A stretch of 64,000 bases of DNA from Sycobia sp. Sy_11 (GCA_018907035.1 JACCIC010000049.1:2886001-2950000); one strand, 5' to 3'; counted from the first letter of the stretch, positions 12,692-25,639 are shown. Program-made: numbers and translations. The notes: generated by a model not told the origin, from the sequence alone.

Positions 12692-13807
12692 CCGCGCAGG
12701 CGACGCTTCGAGCGGATGCTTCAGGGAGGTGGTATAGAAATCGTGGGACTGGGGGCGAGGGTTGGAGGGGGTGTAACTTTTGCCAACGCAGTATGGAGTT
12801 TAAAAAATTCAAAATTACACCCCTGCATTATGTGCGCGCCGCTGTGGCTGCGAATGGCGGTTCTAATGTATATTGCTCGTGCGCCCTTATAAGGCCGCGC
12901 GTGTATGTACGTACGAAATAGTAGACGAAAATTTCGTTGTATATGGGTATTAAAAGTGAAGATAGTAACGATGATTATCTTAGAAAAATGTAGTATAATA
13001 GATAATTGAGACAAGGGTGTTTTAGCTGGTATAAATGATTCATTTTCGTTGAATAAATATTTTAATGCGATTTTAATAAAATTAATTTATTTCCAATAAA
13101 TATTTGTTTGGTTGTTCAAAGATTATATTTCTAACTAAATATTTAGTTGGTATTTATGCAAAGAAATGTTTTAATAACTGTTTTTTTATTTATGTTTTTT
13201 TTTTGGAAAAATGGTTTTTATGTAATATAAAAATACGTGAAAAAACTTTTTTATCAAGCCGTGTTATGAAGATGTATTGTACAACATTGACATACCATAA
13301 CTCTTTCTACACTAAACTATTCACAGAAATTCAGTCAAATGAAGAAAAATATTCTTTGTCGAAAATTTCATAAAAACAGGTCGGTGTTGTATAAAAATTA
13401 TTAGGCATTCATAAAATTAAAATATTTTTTATTTCTTCATTCATGAAATTCGTTTTTAAGCATTTATTCTGAGAATAATGGCTAAAAATATTACCTAATA
13501 AAAATTTTCTTTCTTATTCGATGGACATCTCTTAATTTTCAATGGCTTTGCGTTGTCTCCTTAATTGTGAAGAAACAATCAGTGCCATTATAAATTATGT
13601 CAAGTTCTTGAAGATAAAGAAAGAAAGGATTATAATTGCATATAATATAACGCTTTATTTTAGAACTGTCAACGAAATTATCAAGAAGCATAATGTTTGG
13701 GAAAACTGCAGGGTGGCATTTCCAAATGGAAGCGCATTAGGCGTAATTCTTGACTTGTATAACAGACTTCGAGCGATCGACATGGTTGCAATAGATAAAT
13801 CATATTA

Positions 13808-13812
<5 letters not shown>

Positions 13813-13861
<49 letters not shown>
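13813..13861. repeat. (TA)n microsatellite
   Basis: About 24 perfect units. Confidence 0.95.
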
Positions 13862-13865
<4 letters not shown>

Positions 13866-14002
13866 ACACTTTGGTTCATAAAAGTTCACGAAGATCGAAA
13901 AAAAGAACGAAAATTTTAACGAAGTTGCGAGAACGTTTTCTTCTTCCTACTCTTCGCTTTTATATATATTATGTATTCAGAAGAGCGACAGGTGCGCATA
14001 GG

Positions 14003-14003
<1 letters not shown>

Positions 14004-14049
<46 letters not shown>
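14004..14049. repeat. (TA)n microsatellite
   Basis: About 22 perfect units. Confidence 0.95.
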
Positions 14050-14053
<4 letters not shown>

Positions 14054-14335
14054 GTTGCATTGCTGTAGTCAGCGCGCGAGTATAAACTTCGCCGCACGCA
14101 TACGGAATAAGCCTGTCGCTGCGGGGGACTTAGTCATCCCGGTTATCCCGACGAGTTATTAAGACTCACCGTTCGCACGCGTAAGGCGACGAAACTTTCT
14201 ATATGCGTACACTTCTTTTCCCGTCGAGTTCATCCGGTACAGCCGCGGATCTTTCATGAGTTTTAAATAGATTCGTATAGTGTGTATACATATTATATAC
14301 ACGTATAGATATATATTACGTCTAGATGTATAAGA

Positions 14336-14337
<2 letters not shown>

Positions 14338-14393
<56 letters not shown>
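14338..14393. repeat. (TA)n microsatellite
   Basis: About 27 perfect units. Confidence 0.95.
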
Positions 14394-14395
<2 letters not shown>

Positions 14396-14756
14396 GTATT
14401 AATTACAAAAATAACAATTATAAAAATCATAGAGGAATAAAAAAAGTATCACCATCTTTATTTTTCACGCGAAAAATAACAGTGGTTTATATACTTTATA
14501 TACCATACTTTAAAGTACAATTTTATAATAATGGGAAGCAAGATTTAATTACGAAACGGTTATGGCATTGTAGAGTTTTGATGAAATCAAACTTTTTGAG
14601 GCCAAGGGATACTTGGAGCCGTTTAAAATGTTTGTTAAAAAGCCCACGTAGAAAAAAAATGTCGAACTTCTTACCGACTGTGTTTGGCCGTCCCGTATAG
14701 AAGAATTACCAGCGTGCGTCGTTAAGATACCTACTTTAACGATAAGGCCCAGTAGC

Positions 14757-14804
14757 TATATATGTGTGTGCGCGCGCGCGCGCGCGTGTGTGTGTGTGTG
14801 TACA
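14757..14804. repeat. Alternating purine-pyrimidine tract (TA-GT-GC-GT)
   Basis: 48 bp of unbroken purine/pyrimidine alternation: a short TATA, then GT, then nine GC-type steps, then GT. This is the class of sequence known to adopt left-handed Z-DNA. A (TA)n array begins 13 bp downstream. Confidence 0.85.
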
Positions 14805-14812
14805 ACAATGTT

Positions 14813-14816
<4 letters not shown>

Positions 14817-14873
<57 letters not shown>
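14817..14873. repeat. (TA)n microsatellite
   Basis: About 28 perfect units. Confidence 0.95.
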
Positions 14874-14878
<5 letters not shown>

Positions 14879-14900
14879 CGATCTCTATTCTAGTTTTTTA

Positions 14901-17790
14901 ATGAACAGACGCGACGAAAAAGGTCTTGAAATGGACTGAATGTTTTTATTAACGTAGTACCGATAATAAGGTGTCCTCAACGGAAACCAACATTTTTTTA
15001 CGGATTCTTGTTATATATAACATTGAAACGTAAAAAAAAATAAATCCAGTCTACAATGAAGAAATAGAGAGATTAAAAATGAATAGAGATAGATAAAACA
15101 CATCTATTTTTGTAGCATATCTGCTTTTTTCGCATCAAAAATCAACCCATAGTGAAGAAATATTATTTATTTAAAAAAAAAAAGAAGGATCGTGCTCTCT
15201 AGCCACGTATTTGAACAATCGAATTTAAACATTATATAGTTAACACAATTACAGTTTACAGTATATACATACGAACAGTTCAACAAACAGCAGTCCCCAG
15301 TGTTCTCGCATGGGATACCTCGTAGTCTTGTTGCACTTGGTTGCAAAACCAAAAGTTATAATTTGCAGAGGCGCGGAGTCCGTTTGGAGGAAGGGGGGGG
15401 GTGATAAACTTGCTATGCCTTAAAGTGGTTATGAATAACATTGCGCGATGCAAGTTTAACGTCTAGAGGACACTATATTACATCTAGACGAGCGGGTATT
15501 CTTCATTTTCTGACGTACTTATAAACGCGCGATATTTCTCTCACACACTCTCTCTCTCTCTTTCTCCCTCTCTCTTCCTCTTCAAGGATTCGAGAAAGAG
15601 AGCTACGTGGATACGAGGAGGATAGATATATTGGTAGCTCGCGCAAAACTTGGCCAACGCGTGAAAAAAATTTTTTTTTTTTTAAGAACTATTTGTGTAT
15701 AGGTTTTCTGTATACGTCGGGTGAAGTTGAATTTGACATTTGTTTCGTTCATCGCATTTTAAAAATACATATATTCTGGAGATGAGTTGTGTATGATATT
15801 AAAAGGTCGTTCGATATTAGCTGAGATAAATAAAAGCAATGTTAAAACGCGCATTTAAATTATTTTTCCATCAAAGTTTTATTTTCATCCATGCCCGACG
15901 AATTATTATGGAGAACATTATTTGTAGAATAAGAAATTCTCAGAGAAAGTGAGAGTTTCGTTAAAAAAAAAAAATAAACAAAAAGATTTTTATGAAAAGC
16001 GAATTAGCAGTGCTGGAATTGCGTTTTATAAATTATTATTCAGATATGCACACATTGTATTCAAAGTACATTCTATTCTTTTAGAAATGCAGAATATTAC
16101 CACGTAAAACATATAATATATATTTATAGATATTTTATTATTATATGAATAAGGTACAATAATAAGTCAGTTGGATAACGAACAATGAAATTCCAGATAC
16201 CTTTAGCACATGATTAGCAACAAGGACAGCATAATTATTAATTTTTTTTGTAAACGTTCTATTTAACACAATGCAGTAACAATAGTATTTCACAAGTAAC
16301 AAATCTTTATGAATGTATATGTATTTGTACATACGCATTATATCATACACATCATGTACATATTTATATGATGTATTTCCAAGTCTTTATGTTTTTGATA
16401 CCGTAATACACCTAAGAAAATTTCTACTTTTACGTATACAAGCTAATATTTTCTCCCATTATTCTTCAACCGAAAATTCTAACTCGTGAAATTTTGTAAC
16501 TTATCTTATTCTACAAATTATACTCCCTTCTTCTCTGGCCTAAAACCGACAAGAAAGGGTCGGTGCGCCCCCGCGTAGGCATACAGTAAATTTTACGCGC
16601 GTCCTTCATACGTATATGTATAGAAAAGTTCGCATCGCGCCGACCTCTATCCGCGTGACTGATATATCTCTATAGAAATAAGGGCGGGGTTCCTTATATA
16701 AGCCTCTAAGATTTTCTTCTCTCGACTATATATCATAGTTTTACACGAAGCAATAAGAACACAGAACTGTAGAAAAGAGGAAGAAGGAGAAATATGCGCA
16801 AAAAAGTTCCTTAAGATCTTGGCCGCAAATTTCCGTTCTGATGTCCACAATGCACGCGCGCAATCGTAATTTCATTCTTTCTGATCATGGTCTTCATACT
16901 TCGTATTCTGAATTGTATATATATATACATGAGATGATGATGTTACTGCTGTGCTAATCCCGAGAAGAGCGGGCTCCGATATGACGCTCGCAGTCCGTTT
17001 CCTGTTTGGCAGAGTGTCAGGGTCGAAATTGCCATTATTTTGGTGCTCTATGCTCGAGATAGCTCACAGATTTTTCAAGATATAGATCTTTATACCCGGG
17101 ATCGGCTGTGAACAGTGTTGTTTAGCATGAATTTTTTTTTTTAATCTGATGCAATATTATATAGCATGAAAATATGTTTCATACGATGCAGAATAAAATC
17201 AATATATAAAGAAAACTATAAATATAAGATTAATGATGATTTTTTAAAATATTTTTTACAACGAGCTTATTAGATTTTTTTTCAGTAAATATAATTTATT
17301 AGTAAAATTTTTGATTTTATCGATTAAAATCCTTGGTTCGTTGCGCATCGTCGAAAAAGAAAATTTAATGTAGAACTTATCGATGGCATATAATTAGAAC
17401 ATAGAAAGTTCGAATTGTACATTCAGAAGAAACCGGAATCAGTGATTTATAAATAGATGAGCCGTTATATTATAATAGTTATATATTCAGAGAAAGAATT
17501 TTGAAATGTCAAAGTTCTACATGAACCATCAGTAAAGGATTTTTTTTTTTTATAGAAATATAGGGATTCTGGGTGAATGCTGAATATAGTTATATGCAAA
17601 GGATTAGTTTATTAAATCGTGGCTATTTTCATTTCTGATCAGGAACTTCTTTGGCTAAATTTTACAACGTCCTTGTCCAGGAATTCGCTGACGCTCGTAC
17701 GCGTCACCTACAGACCAATTGCCTGGTATAAAATTATATAACTCGCGAAAATCTGTAAAGTCGTTCCTGTTGGAAGTATAATGATGTATG
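14901..17790. other. AT-rich stretch, no gene
   Basis: Contains an imperfect CT tract at 15541-15583, a 9-G run near 15396, homopolymer A/T runs and a short moderately GC-rich part at 16550-16680. The short frames on the - strand (15167-15352, 16141-16350, 16647-16850) have no recognised motif. Confidence 0.55.
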
Positions 17791-17799
17791 GGGAGGCTA

Positions 17800-18240
17800 T
17801 GTAGGGGAAGATGGGGCACAGAGGGCCTGTCCGGTTAAATAGGCACTCACACGATGATAAAGTTAATAAAGTTTTTTCAAACGTACTGTTGTGAAAAATA
17901 CTTAAATACTACGTAATTCTATATAATTATTAACACTTGCACTCTTTCGAAATGAAAATATTTTATATAAACCTTTTATATCAATCATTAGAAAGTTCAG
18001 CGATAAAAATACACTATCTTCCACTTTACAGTTCGTTGTAGGTAAGGCAAACTAAAAGCGAACAGGTTCAAGTTTTCAGATTATCTAAAGTTTAAGTCGG
18101 GAACATTCCTGGAAAATTTTATTTATCTTTTTACGTAGCTCAGGAGAAAAGTTATAATTAATTGCAAAAAAAAGAAGTCTGAAAAGGGCACGATAGTCGC
18201 GAAATGTGGGGCACAACGAGAACATGAGAAAGTCTCGTTC
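17800..18240. repeat. Possible decayed repeat with GGGGCAC motifs
   Basis: GGGGAAGATGGGGCACAG at about 17806 and TGTGGGGCAC at about 18205 frame an AT-rich interior. Paired GGGGCAC phrases of this kind recur in some animal repeats, but no terminal repeat or target duplication was found. The call is weak. Confidence 0.2.
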
Positions 18241-19206
18241 GTTTGCATTATTTCATGTATCTATACAATGATTTCGACTATTTATCATAAATTTTATGTT
18301 CTGTATTATTATTCACGCCTGTGCGTCATATTAATCATATAAAACAATAGAGCATAAGTTGATGATTGACAATAAATCTCATTGTCAGATCTAAAAAAAC
18401 ACATATTGTTACATAAAAACCATAATAATTTCTATAAACACGTTTAGATAATCTTTCTTGAAAAATGTTCTTTTCAAAGCAATTGTAAAGTAATTGAGAC
18501 TTAATGTAGTTAAGAAGACCTATAATTATTCTATGCATCGTCACTATAACTAGATATTCATTATTACGTATTTCTGTTTGCGTGCAATTCATTAAAACAT
18601 GTTTAAACCTAAAATTATCGCTTTTGGAGGTTTTGCATGTTGTATTTAATAATCTTGATTTGTAATTATTTTTTCGTTGCTGCAAAAACAACTGACATTT
18701 TTGCAATTCGCACATTTTGATTTTTATTTCAGCTCAAAAATGAATTGACAGAGCTTATTTTCTATGATGTCGGTTACAGACCTAGCCCAGCCTACCTCTA
18801 TTTGTTGTTACGACTGAAAACCGATAAGATGTAAATGCCGTGATTTATTCATTTATCAAAGATTCCTGGAATTTTCTGGATTGACTCTTTAATTTTTCAT
18901 TAAATTAATTAAAAAAATTTTTATGTTATTAGATTAATTAGTTGAAATAACATTGAATTATTATAAATGAAATTTTCGTGATAAATTGATAATGTTACAC
19001 AGAAATTACCTGAACTGCGGAGGACGGCGTCGATTACTTGTATATTGAAAATGAATTGATGCCATTAATTTGTTTCATATCATTTATAAATGCTCGAATT
19101 ATTTATGCTTTGCTCGAAAACTGGTATTTCTGCCTATAATTTCATTAAGCAATAAAATCAAGGCATGACGAGATAGATAGGCTACGAGAAGATAGAGGAT
19201 CCAATG

Positions 19207-19260
<54 letters not shown>

Positions 19261-19480
19261 CACTTGAGTTTTTTCAGTCGTCGGGACGTATTTTGCGATG
19301 CTGCGATTTAGTCATTATAAAAGAAGGTCGGGCAATGTTAACTTACCTTTCGTGGTGCCGCTGATGCTACAATGATTAACGGAATCACAGTCCAGCTGTC
19401 TTTAAATTTAACTAATTATGTTTCTTTCGATTTAGAATGTATAATAAAATAAATATATTGTAATGTTAATATAATATCTC
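18241..19480. other. AT-rich stretch, no gene
   Basis: The 126-codon - strand frame at 18335-18715 is the longest microsatellite-free frame in the AT-rich DNA. Its composition (Asn, Ile, Leu, Tyr) and lack of any known motif argue for chance. Confidence 0.5.
19209..19258. repeat. (TA)n microsatellite
   Basis: About 25 perfect units. Confidence 0.95.
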
Positions 19481-19510
19481 GCTCGAGTGAACCCTCCCCC
19501 CATCGCATAA

Positions 19511-19547
19511 TTTAATTGTGCTTATTTTTGTTTTGTTACAGGTGAGT
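19511..19547 (+). other. Candidate recursive splice (ratchet-point) site 1
   Basis: An acceptor and a donor share one junction at 19541|19542: GTTTTGTTACAG|GTGAGT. The 17 bases before the ACAG (19521-19537) contain 14 pyrimidines, and a branch-like TTTAATT lies at 19511-19517, about 25 nt before the AG. The donor half matches the metazoan consensus (GTRAGT). In long Drosophila introns such zero-length exons are known to be used for stepwise intron removal. That this one is used is inferred. The alternative is a chance juxtaposition or a normal acceptor whose exon begins with GTGAGT. Confidence 0.65.
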
Positions 19548-19783
19548 TTCCATCGACCGCGCTTCACGACGCTATACGCCAACTGGACGGGGCAATAGTT
19601 AACACACTCCTGCGGATCTCCATCCGACTACACTGTAAAGCATCTAGGTTTATCGGAAACTCGGCCGATTCGTCTTCCCCTCTTTCCTTTTTCTTTTTGC
19701 TTCAATTTACCATTTTCTTTTTGACAGATATGCACGCTCACACACGGATACGAAATCATTCCAGACTGTTATACAGCGAGTAT

Positions 19784-19786
<3 letters not shown>

Positions 19787-19832
<46 letters not shown>
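19787..19832. repeat. (TA)n microsatellite
   Basis: About 22 perfect units. Confidence 0.95.
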
Positions 19833-19833
<1 letters not shown>

Positions 19834-19958
19834 GTTTAAAATAAGCGAGCCCGGGATCGATTTCGATGTATCCCGTGTAACAAGTCTCTCCCACCCACAC
19901 TCCGTATACGGATTCCAGGACTCGGCGTCGATCGATTAACGAAGCATTTTTTTATTCT

Positions 19959-19982
19959 GTTGTTGTTGTTGTTGTTGTTGTT
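19959..19982. repeat. (TGT)n microsatellite
   Basis: Eight TGT units. Confidence 0.9.
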
Positions 19983-20146
19983 TAATTTTTCATTTTTTTA
20001 TTCTTCCGTTCTTCGGCTCTGCGTTCGGCGAGCCTCGAGCCTCCTACCCCTCCCGGCTCGTTTGTCCCGTCCAATATAATCTCGAATCGTGCATCTGCGT
20101 ATTAATAACTTTCTCGCCCGACTGAAATAAAGTGTCTCGCCATTTA

Positions 20147-20168
20147 TATATATACATATATATATGTA

Positions 20169-20216
<48 letters not shown>
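20147..20216. repeat. Compound (TA)n microsatellite
   Basis: TA units interrupted by ca and gtg steps for about 30 bp, then about 18 perfect units. Confidence 0.9.
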
Positions 20217-20217
<1 letters not shown>

Positions 20218-21123
20218 GCGTACACGCAAATACACACACATATCAAGGCTTGATGCCTCGCGGGAAAGGGGTGGAAAAACTCGGGTCAGTTTTGGACTTT
20301 CATTCTTTCATTCTCCTTCTATTTTTTTTTATTATTTATTATTTTCTGTTCCTCACCGCGGCTCGTATATTCTTTACCATGTACGTACATGGAACCATGA
20401 TAACACGAATTGTACACCATTCCATTGGAAATGGCGAATCGAGCCTCGTCATTGACGCGATCTCGAAGATCCCGGAAAATCGGAGATCGTGAAGAAAGTG
20501 GCAACCGTATAAATTAGAATGCGGCGCGCGCGCGTTCGACGTAATAAATAGCGGCGGGACAGCTGGACGCCCCGTATGCAGCATCGGTCAATTTGCAAGA
20601 ATTCACAAAAAAAAAAAACAAATTCTTTTATATGAACTGCTATTGTTTTCCACGAATATGTGCATAGAGCATTTAAGGAGGCTGCAACGCGGATGCCTGT
20701 ATCCGTTCAAGTTTGCACTGGCTGCTTATCGTTGAAAAAAATCCATAATTATTTAATTTTCTTTTATTATTAGAAATTTTCCATTCTCTACCTATGTTAC
20801 CATACTACTTTTTTATCGTTCAACAGCAGTTCTATAATAATTCCTTATCACAAAAAAACCTTTTTAGTCGTTGCTCTATTAGAGTAGATTTTCTTCTAAT
20901 TTAATCCAAAGACTAGCATACATTTTTTTTTGCTATCCAATCCATAAATTTTTGTTATCTTCGAATCATAAATTATAATCATTCCAAAATATATAATTTC
21001 AGAATTTGATTTATACCCCTTACTTCGTAATTCTAAGGTACATTAGTAAATCGTAACACAACGCGAACATTTATTATCTTGTTTTTGTAAAATACAAACT
21101 TTATGTAAAAATTAAATTTAAAG

Positions 21124-21126
<3 letters not shown>

Positions 21127-21172
<46 letters not shown>

Positions 21173-21176
21173 TATC
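21127..21176. repeat. (TA)n microsatellite
   Basis: About 19 perfect units, then acatatatat. Confidence 0.95.
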
Positions 21177-21339
21177 ACAAGCATTGCACTCGATCAAATT
21201 TCCATTCGACTTTCATAAGACACTTTTATTTTCGCAAAAACCGCGCTCTCGCTTATCGAGCCGACAAACGGGAATAAAAATACGCTCGAATAATTCACGA
21301 ACTATATATCAAATCAATCCCCTCCCCTCCCCTCTACCA

Positions 21340-21540
21340 CCCGTCCATTGGCGATGGATTTATCACCGACGCATTGAAAAACTAAAATGCAACCCCTCCT
21401 CTCAGCCGCGGCCTGCCTGTGTAACGCCGTCCGCCTCCTCCGCGTCTGATTTATCAGATCCGCGGGGAGAGCTGCCTGCGCGCGCATTTGCTTGCCGATC
21501 GCTGCGCAGCGAGGTTTTCGATGGGAAAAATTACGGCTTT

Positions 21541-21595
<55 letters not shown>

Positions 21596-21640
21596 GTTTC
21601 ACGTTTCCGCCGCGGTCGGTACTTACAAGCGCACTCGTTA
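21340..21640. other. CpG-rich block split by a (TA)n array
   Basis: The frame at 21184-21681 spans it, but its middle is Tyr-Ile repeat and the flanks show no domain. Not called as a gene. Confidence 0.5.
21542..21591. repeat. (TA)n microsatellite
   Basis: About 25 perfect units inside CpG-rich DNA. Confidence 0.95.
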
Positions 21641-23960
21641 GATCGGAAATTGATGGGCGATGCTCGTCAAGGCTATTTTGACGTTTATTTAACGCTGATG
21701 GACTATTACTGCCATTCCCTTTCCACTTCCGATATGCTTCTCATCCTCCTCCCCGCCCACCTTCTTTCTCATTTCTTTTTCTTTCCCTGTGTATAATAGT
21801 GAAAGGATTTTCATTAGAAAATAAGTAATAAAAACACTATATTATTTTTTTATTGAATAATCACTAAAATATCGTTAAAATAATCATTAAAATATGTATA
21901 TTTTAAATCGTAATTCATTTAGACAAGTTTCAGTCTAAGTCCAAAATGCTCGTTTAGAGGACATATAATTAAATTACTAATGTGTAAAAACGTAATAACC
22001 AATTGTAAAAAAATAGAAATGATATAAATTGACATAGAAATTGTCGCTGAGTGAAGCAAATGGAAAAAAGGTCCAACGTGGTAAAAATTCACCAATACGT
22101 TGATTGTAATAATAAAAATTATATCGTCTATAATTCCCCATTTTGAGGTTCCAAGGATCACAGAAAATCTCGAAGTTGATCTAATTCAGATTTATTTAAG
22201 TTCTCGTACGCAAAGACTCATAAGCAATGCATAAGAAATAAGATATTAAGAAGGGGATAAAGCGCAATCTGCCATCGTACGTTAAAATTTTTTTATTTTG
22301 AACGCAGCGTACCACAATAGCGTAGTATTTGATTTTCCAAATAAATAATACATTTATTAAACAAATAAATATTCTATCCATCAATATGCTTACTCTACAA
22401 AATATTACATTCCAATCCTGCATGCGCAAAAATTCGTAGTAATAATTGCGAAAGTGTCAATTGACTATCCGCAGTACCACGTATTTTCACTAATATTATT
22501 AACAGAGAAAATTTCTCTTTTTTACTCGATGAAAATTGACCAAACTTCAGGGGGTCTTTTTTACTAATATATTAGCTAGAAATTTCGCTGAAATTTGGTT
22601 AAATTACAACGGTTTACAAGACAAAGCAAAAACTGTGAAAATTTCAAAAGCACTTTAAGGCCAAATTGAATTTTCTATTCGCCGGCTCACGCGCTCTCGT
22701 GTATACGAGGAATAGGCGAAGAGGAAAGAAAACTTCATTTACGCGTTTGGCCGTAAAATGCCTTCCCCCTCATCCTCATTTATACTTTATTTCGTTTCGT
22801 TTTATTTTTATCAATTTCCAACTGCCGTGTACACGCGTGGCATGGGATTTTATACATGGATAAGGCGTCCAGCAAAGCCGGAATTCGCACGGGGGCGAAT
22901 GAAAATTGCTTTTTTTTTCCTTTTAAAAATTACAAAAAGGACCGAGTGACCCGAAATAACTGGATGAAAGTGTCGGGGAGAGTTTGCGCGCGGAGGCTTT
23001 GCACTACATAATACCGGGCAATCGGGCCTCGCGTGCGTTTTTCCCCTATTTCATTATATATATGTTTTTAAATTAAATCGACTGTACGTGTAAACGGGCA
23101 CACGCATACCCTTGCCCATTCTCTGACGCACGCATATGCATCGTTTACTTTTCGATCTTTTCGGTTTTATTTTTTTTTTGGAAATATTTTTCTGCGGGCA
23201 TTAACGTGACAAATTCGCGTTTTCATTCGAAATTAATTTTTTTTTACCTGTCCTACGATCCGTTGCTCTTTACCAATTTTTCAAATATTTTTTTGTAGCT
23301 TTTGCTGTCGGGCTGCGGTGGAAATTTTTTCGGCGAAGAGGGCCGCCGGATCGTCCTTTATGAACGAAATTCATTTTAACTTTAATGGTCTTTAGGGGTT
23401 TATATTGCAGATGCTACGGGGGTTGATTTTACGCAATAAGGGCAGTTTTTTTTCTCTCGAGAATTAAAATTTTGAATTACACCGTGGCTGATTTACAAAT
23501 GCAATTGAGATATTAAAAGTGCCGTATGTATTATAAAAATGTAATATTAAACTGGGTTTGCTTTGTATTGAGATGAGATCTCCAATGAGATCGATCAAAC
23601 TTAGGATTGCAAATTTTTAATTAAAATTCTTTACTTTGATTTTTGATAGTATAATTGGTTAAATATAGATAAATCCTTGAGTAACTCGTCCTAAAGCTCG
23701 TAATTCCCTTATTTGTATAACATGAATTTTACATTACGCGCGTACATACAACTTTACAAAAGCCACGTAGCTGGGACTAATCCATTATTCTGTTTTTTTA
23801 TAACTCCCACCCGCATTATTCCATTGCGGATAAATTGAAAAAGTGAAAAAAAAACCCCGTGAATTAAAAACAAAAAGTGCTATATAAACTCTGTGCCAAT
23901 CAATAAACACACGCGAGACCATTGCGCATTTAATAATTCGGTAAACAGTCGAACATTAAC
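21641..23960. other. AT-rich stretch, no gene
   Basis: A small local duplication of atcaytaaaatat lies at about 21857-21895. A moderately GC-rich part at 22680-23050 holds only short frames. Nothing else was recognised. Confidence 0.55.
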
Positions 23961-24369
23961 TGAAGAGCAAGCATTGAACTTTTGTCTATAGCGTTCGTGT
24001 TATTAACGCGAGGACACGGCACGCTCGCCGTAATCCGTGTAAAAAAAAAAACACTTCGTATATTACATTCGGTATGGAAGGGGGATGTCGAGCAAGGCGG
24101 CATATGTGTTTACGATCAACAATATACACATATACGGGATAAATATACTGCCGACAGAGCGGCACTGGAGGTGACGGCTTTTTTTTTTTTATTTCTTTCT
24201 TTCTTTCTTTCTTTTTTACTCATCAGGGGTAAAAGACCGAGGTTCTCGCTCACTCCGATCGAGATACCCGTCGCGTCGCTTCTTCGCTCGCGGGGGGCAC
24301 GTTCGCCGTGCGCTCATTGACATTGATCAGATAAGTCGGCCGTCTTCGGTCCTCCGCTCACACCTTCTC

Positions 24370-24409
<40 letters not shown>

Positions 24410-24540
24410 CCTCTGTCTCTCTCAGTTCCGTACATCGAAGGGAGTATCACAAGCGGCTCATACATTTTTCGTTTTTTTACGCTTCCGATTGGCAATCACT
24501 GATTCGAGAGGATAGAAGAAGCTTTGAGCATCCGGCCCGT
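23961..24540. other. GC-rich block with TTTC and CT repeats
   Basis: The 112-codon frame at 23982-24320 crosses a (TTTC)n run (about 24190-24216) that encodes Phe/Leu/Ser repeats. No domain is seen. Confidence 0.5.
24366..24424. repeat. (CT)n microsatellite
   Basis: Nearly pure CT with single G and C interruptions. Confidence 0.95.
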
Positions 24541-24913
24541 ATATATCTTCTCCTATTATATGCTTGGCTGAACGTTCTTCAATATATATATATATATTAT
24601 GATTTTTATGTCGCATCGGCTCGATTACGTCCCGTAAACATTTATTTTCTCCCTTCTTTTTGAGCGCGCGCTTAATTCGTCCCGGAGGCGCATCGTTTAA
24701 TTATCATGCAAATTCAAATTTTACATATATACTGGAGCATGCGGGCGCGCAATTGCCAAAAAAGTACATTACCAAGCACGGATTTTATATTGACATAGAT
24801 GGCTACATTTATCCGTCCACCCAGCACGCGCGAGAAAGGCGCCGTTCTGAAAATATATTACAATTCCGTGTGGAAACAATCTCTGCACGGGCAATTAAAT
24901 TGATTTTAATTAA

Positions 24914-24918
<5 letters not shown>

Positions 24919-24962
<44 letters not shown>
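24919..24962. repeat. (TA)n microsatellite
   Basis: About 22 units, preceded by a (TTAA)n-like ttaattaattaa. Confidence 0.95.
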
Positions 24963-24964
<2 letters not shown>

Positions 24965-25170
24965 TTAGTATATACATATATATGATTTCGAAACCATATT
25001 CAGAATCGCTGTAAAAAAACGCGACATTGCGTTTCGTAATAGACGGGGAGAGGCGGATTACCTATATATGTATAAACTTTTCAGGCGTTCTGCTGTACGA
25101 CTTTCCGTCGAGCTTTAATGAATTATCCGTGCAATTAGTGACTCGCGGGCGTGACACTCACACACAAGAT

Positions 25171-25171
<1 letters not shown>

Positions 25172-25222
<51 letters not shown>

Positions 25223-25241
25223 TGTGTGTGTGTGTGTGTGT
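25172..25241. repeat. (GT)n microsatellite
   Basis: About 35 GT units with a single tgg interruption. The + frames are Cys-Val and the - frames Thr-His readings of it. Confidence 0.95.
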
Positions 25242-25607
25242 ATCCTCGCTTGTTCGCGTTACTTTTCCCCAATCCACTCTTTTCGTTCTCCCAAGAGCTT
25301 TGGCTCGCCTCTCGATGTAATTATCGCGCCTTCCAATTCTGCACATACACACACATACGCGCGCGCACGAGGCGTCATTATCGCGTTATTTTCGACTGTA
25401 TTTATATGCGCGACAATTATTCTCGCTTTAAGTGAAACGATCTTCGCTCATAATTATTACGTCCCCGCCTCGGATGCGCGAACTCGTATATACGCATCTG
25501 TCTCGGATTTTCGCGCTCTTCACCGATTCGCTTATGTAAATTTTGTCATTGTTAGCGGGACAAAATTCGATCGATGACGGCGCGAATCGTATTATTTTAA
25601 CGTATTG

Positions 25608-25639
<32 letters not shown>

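Larger units (their letters stand above)
12701..14750. other. Mixed stretch with three (TA)n arrays
   Basis: A GC-rich segment at 12700-12910 is followed by AT-rich DNA. The frames at 12547-12921, 13104-13373, 13542-13919 and 14482-14700 have no recognised domain; two of the four run through TA arrays. No gene is called. Confidence 0.5.
19560..21120. other. Mixed SSR-bearing stretch, no gene
   Basis: Two (TA)n arrays, a (GTT)n run and a GC-rich segment at 20030-20110. Frames overlapping 20150-20450 on both strands are TA readings. No coding exon is supported. Confidence 0.55.

Noticed and set aside
18335..18715. 126-codon - strand frame free of microsatellite
   Set aside because: Low-complexity Asn/Ile/Leu/Tyr composition from AT-rich DNA and no recognisable motif. 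Kept only as a possible decayed repeat.
19338..19352. Minus-strand donor-like AAAG|GTAAGT
   Set aside because: No pyrimidine tract precedes it on that strand, so it is not a ratchet point, and no exon is seen.
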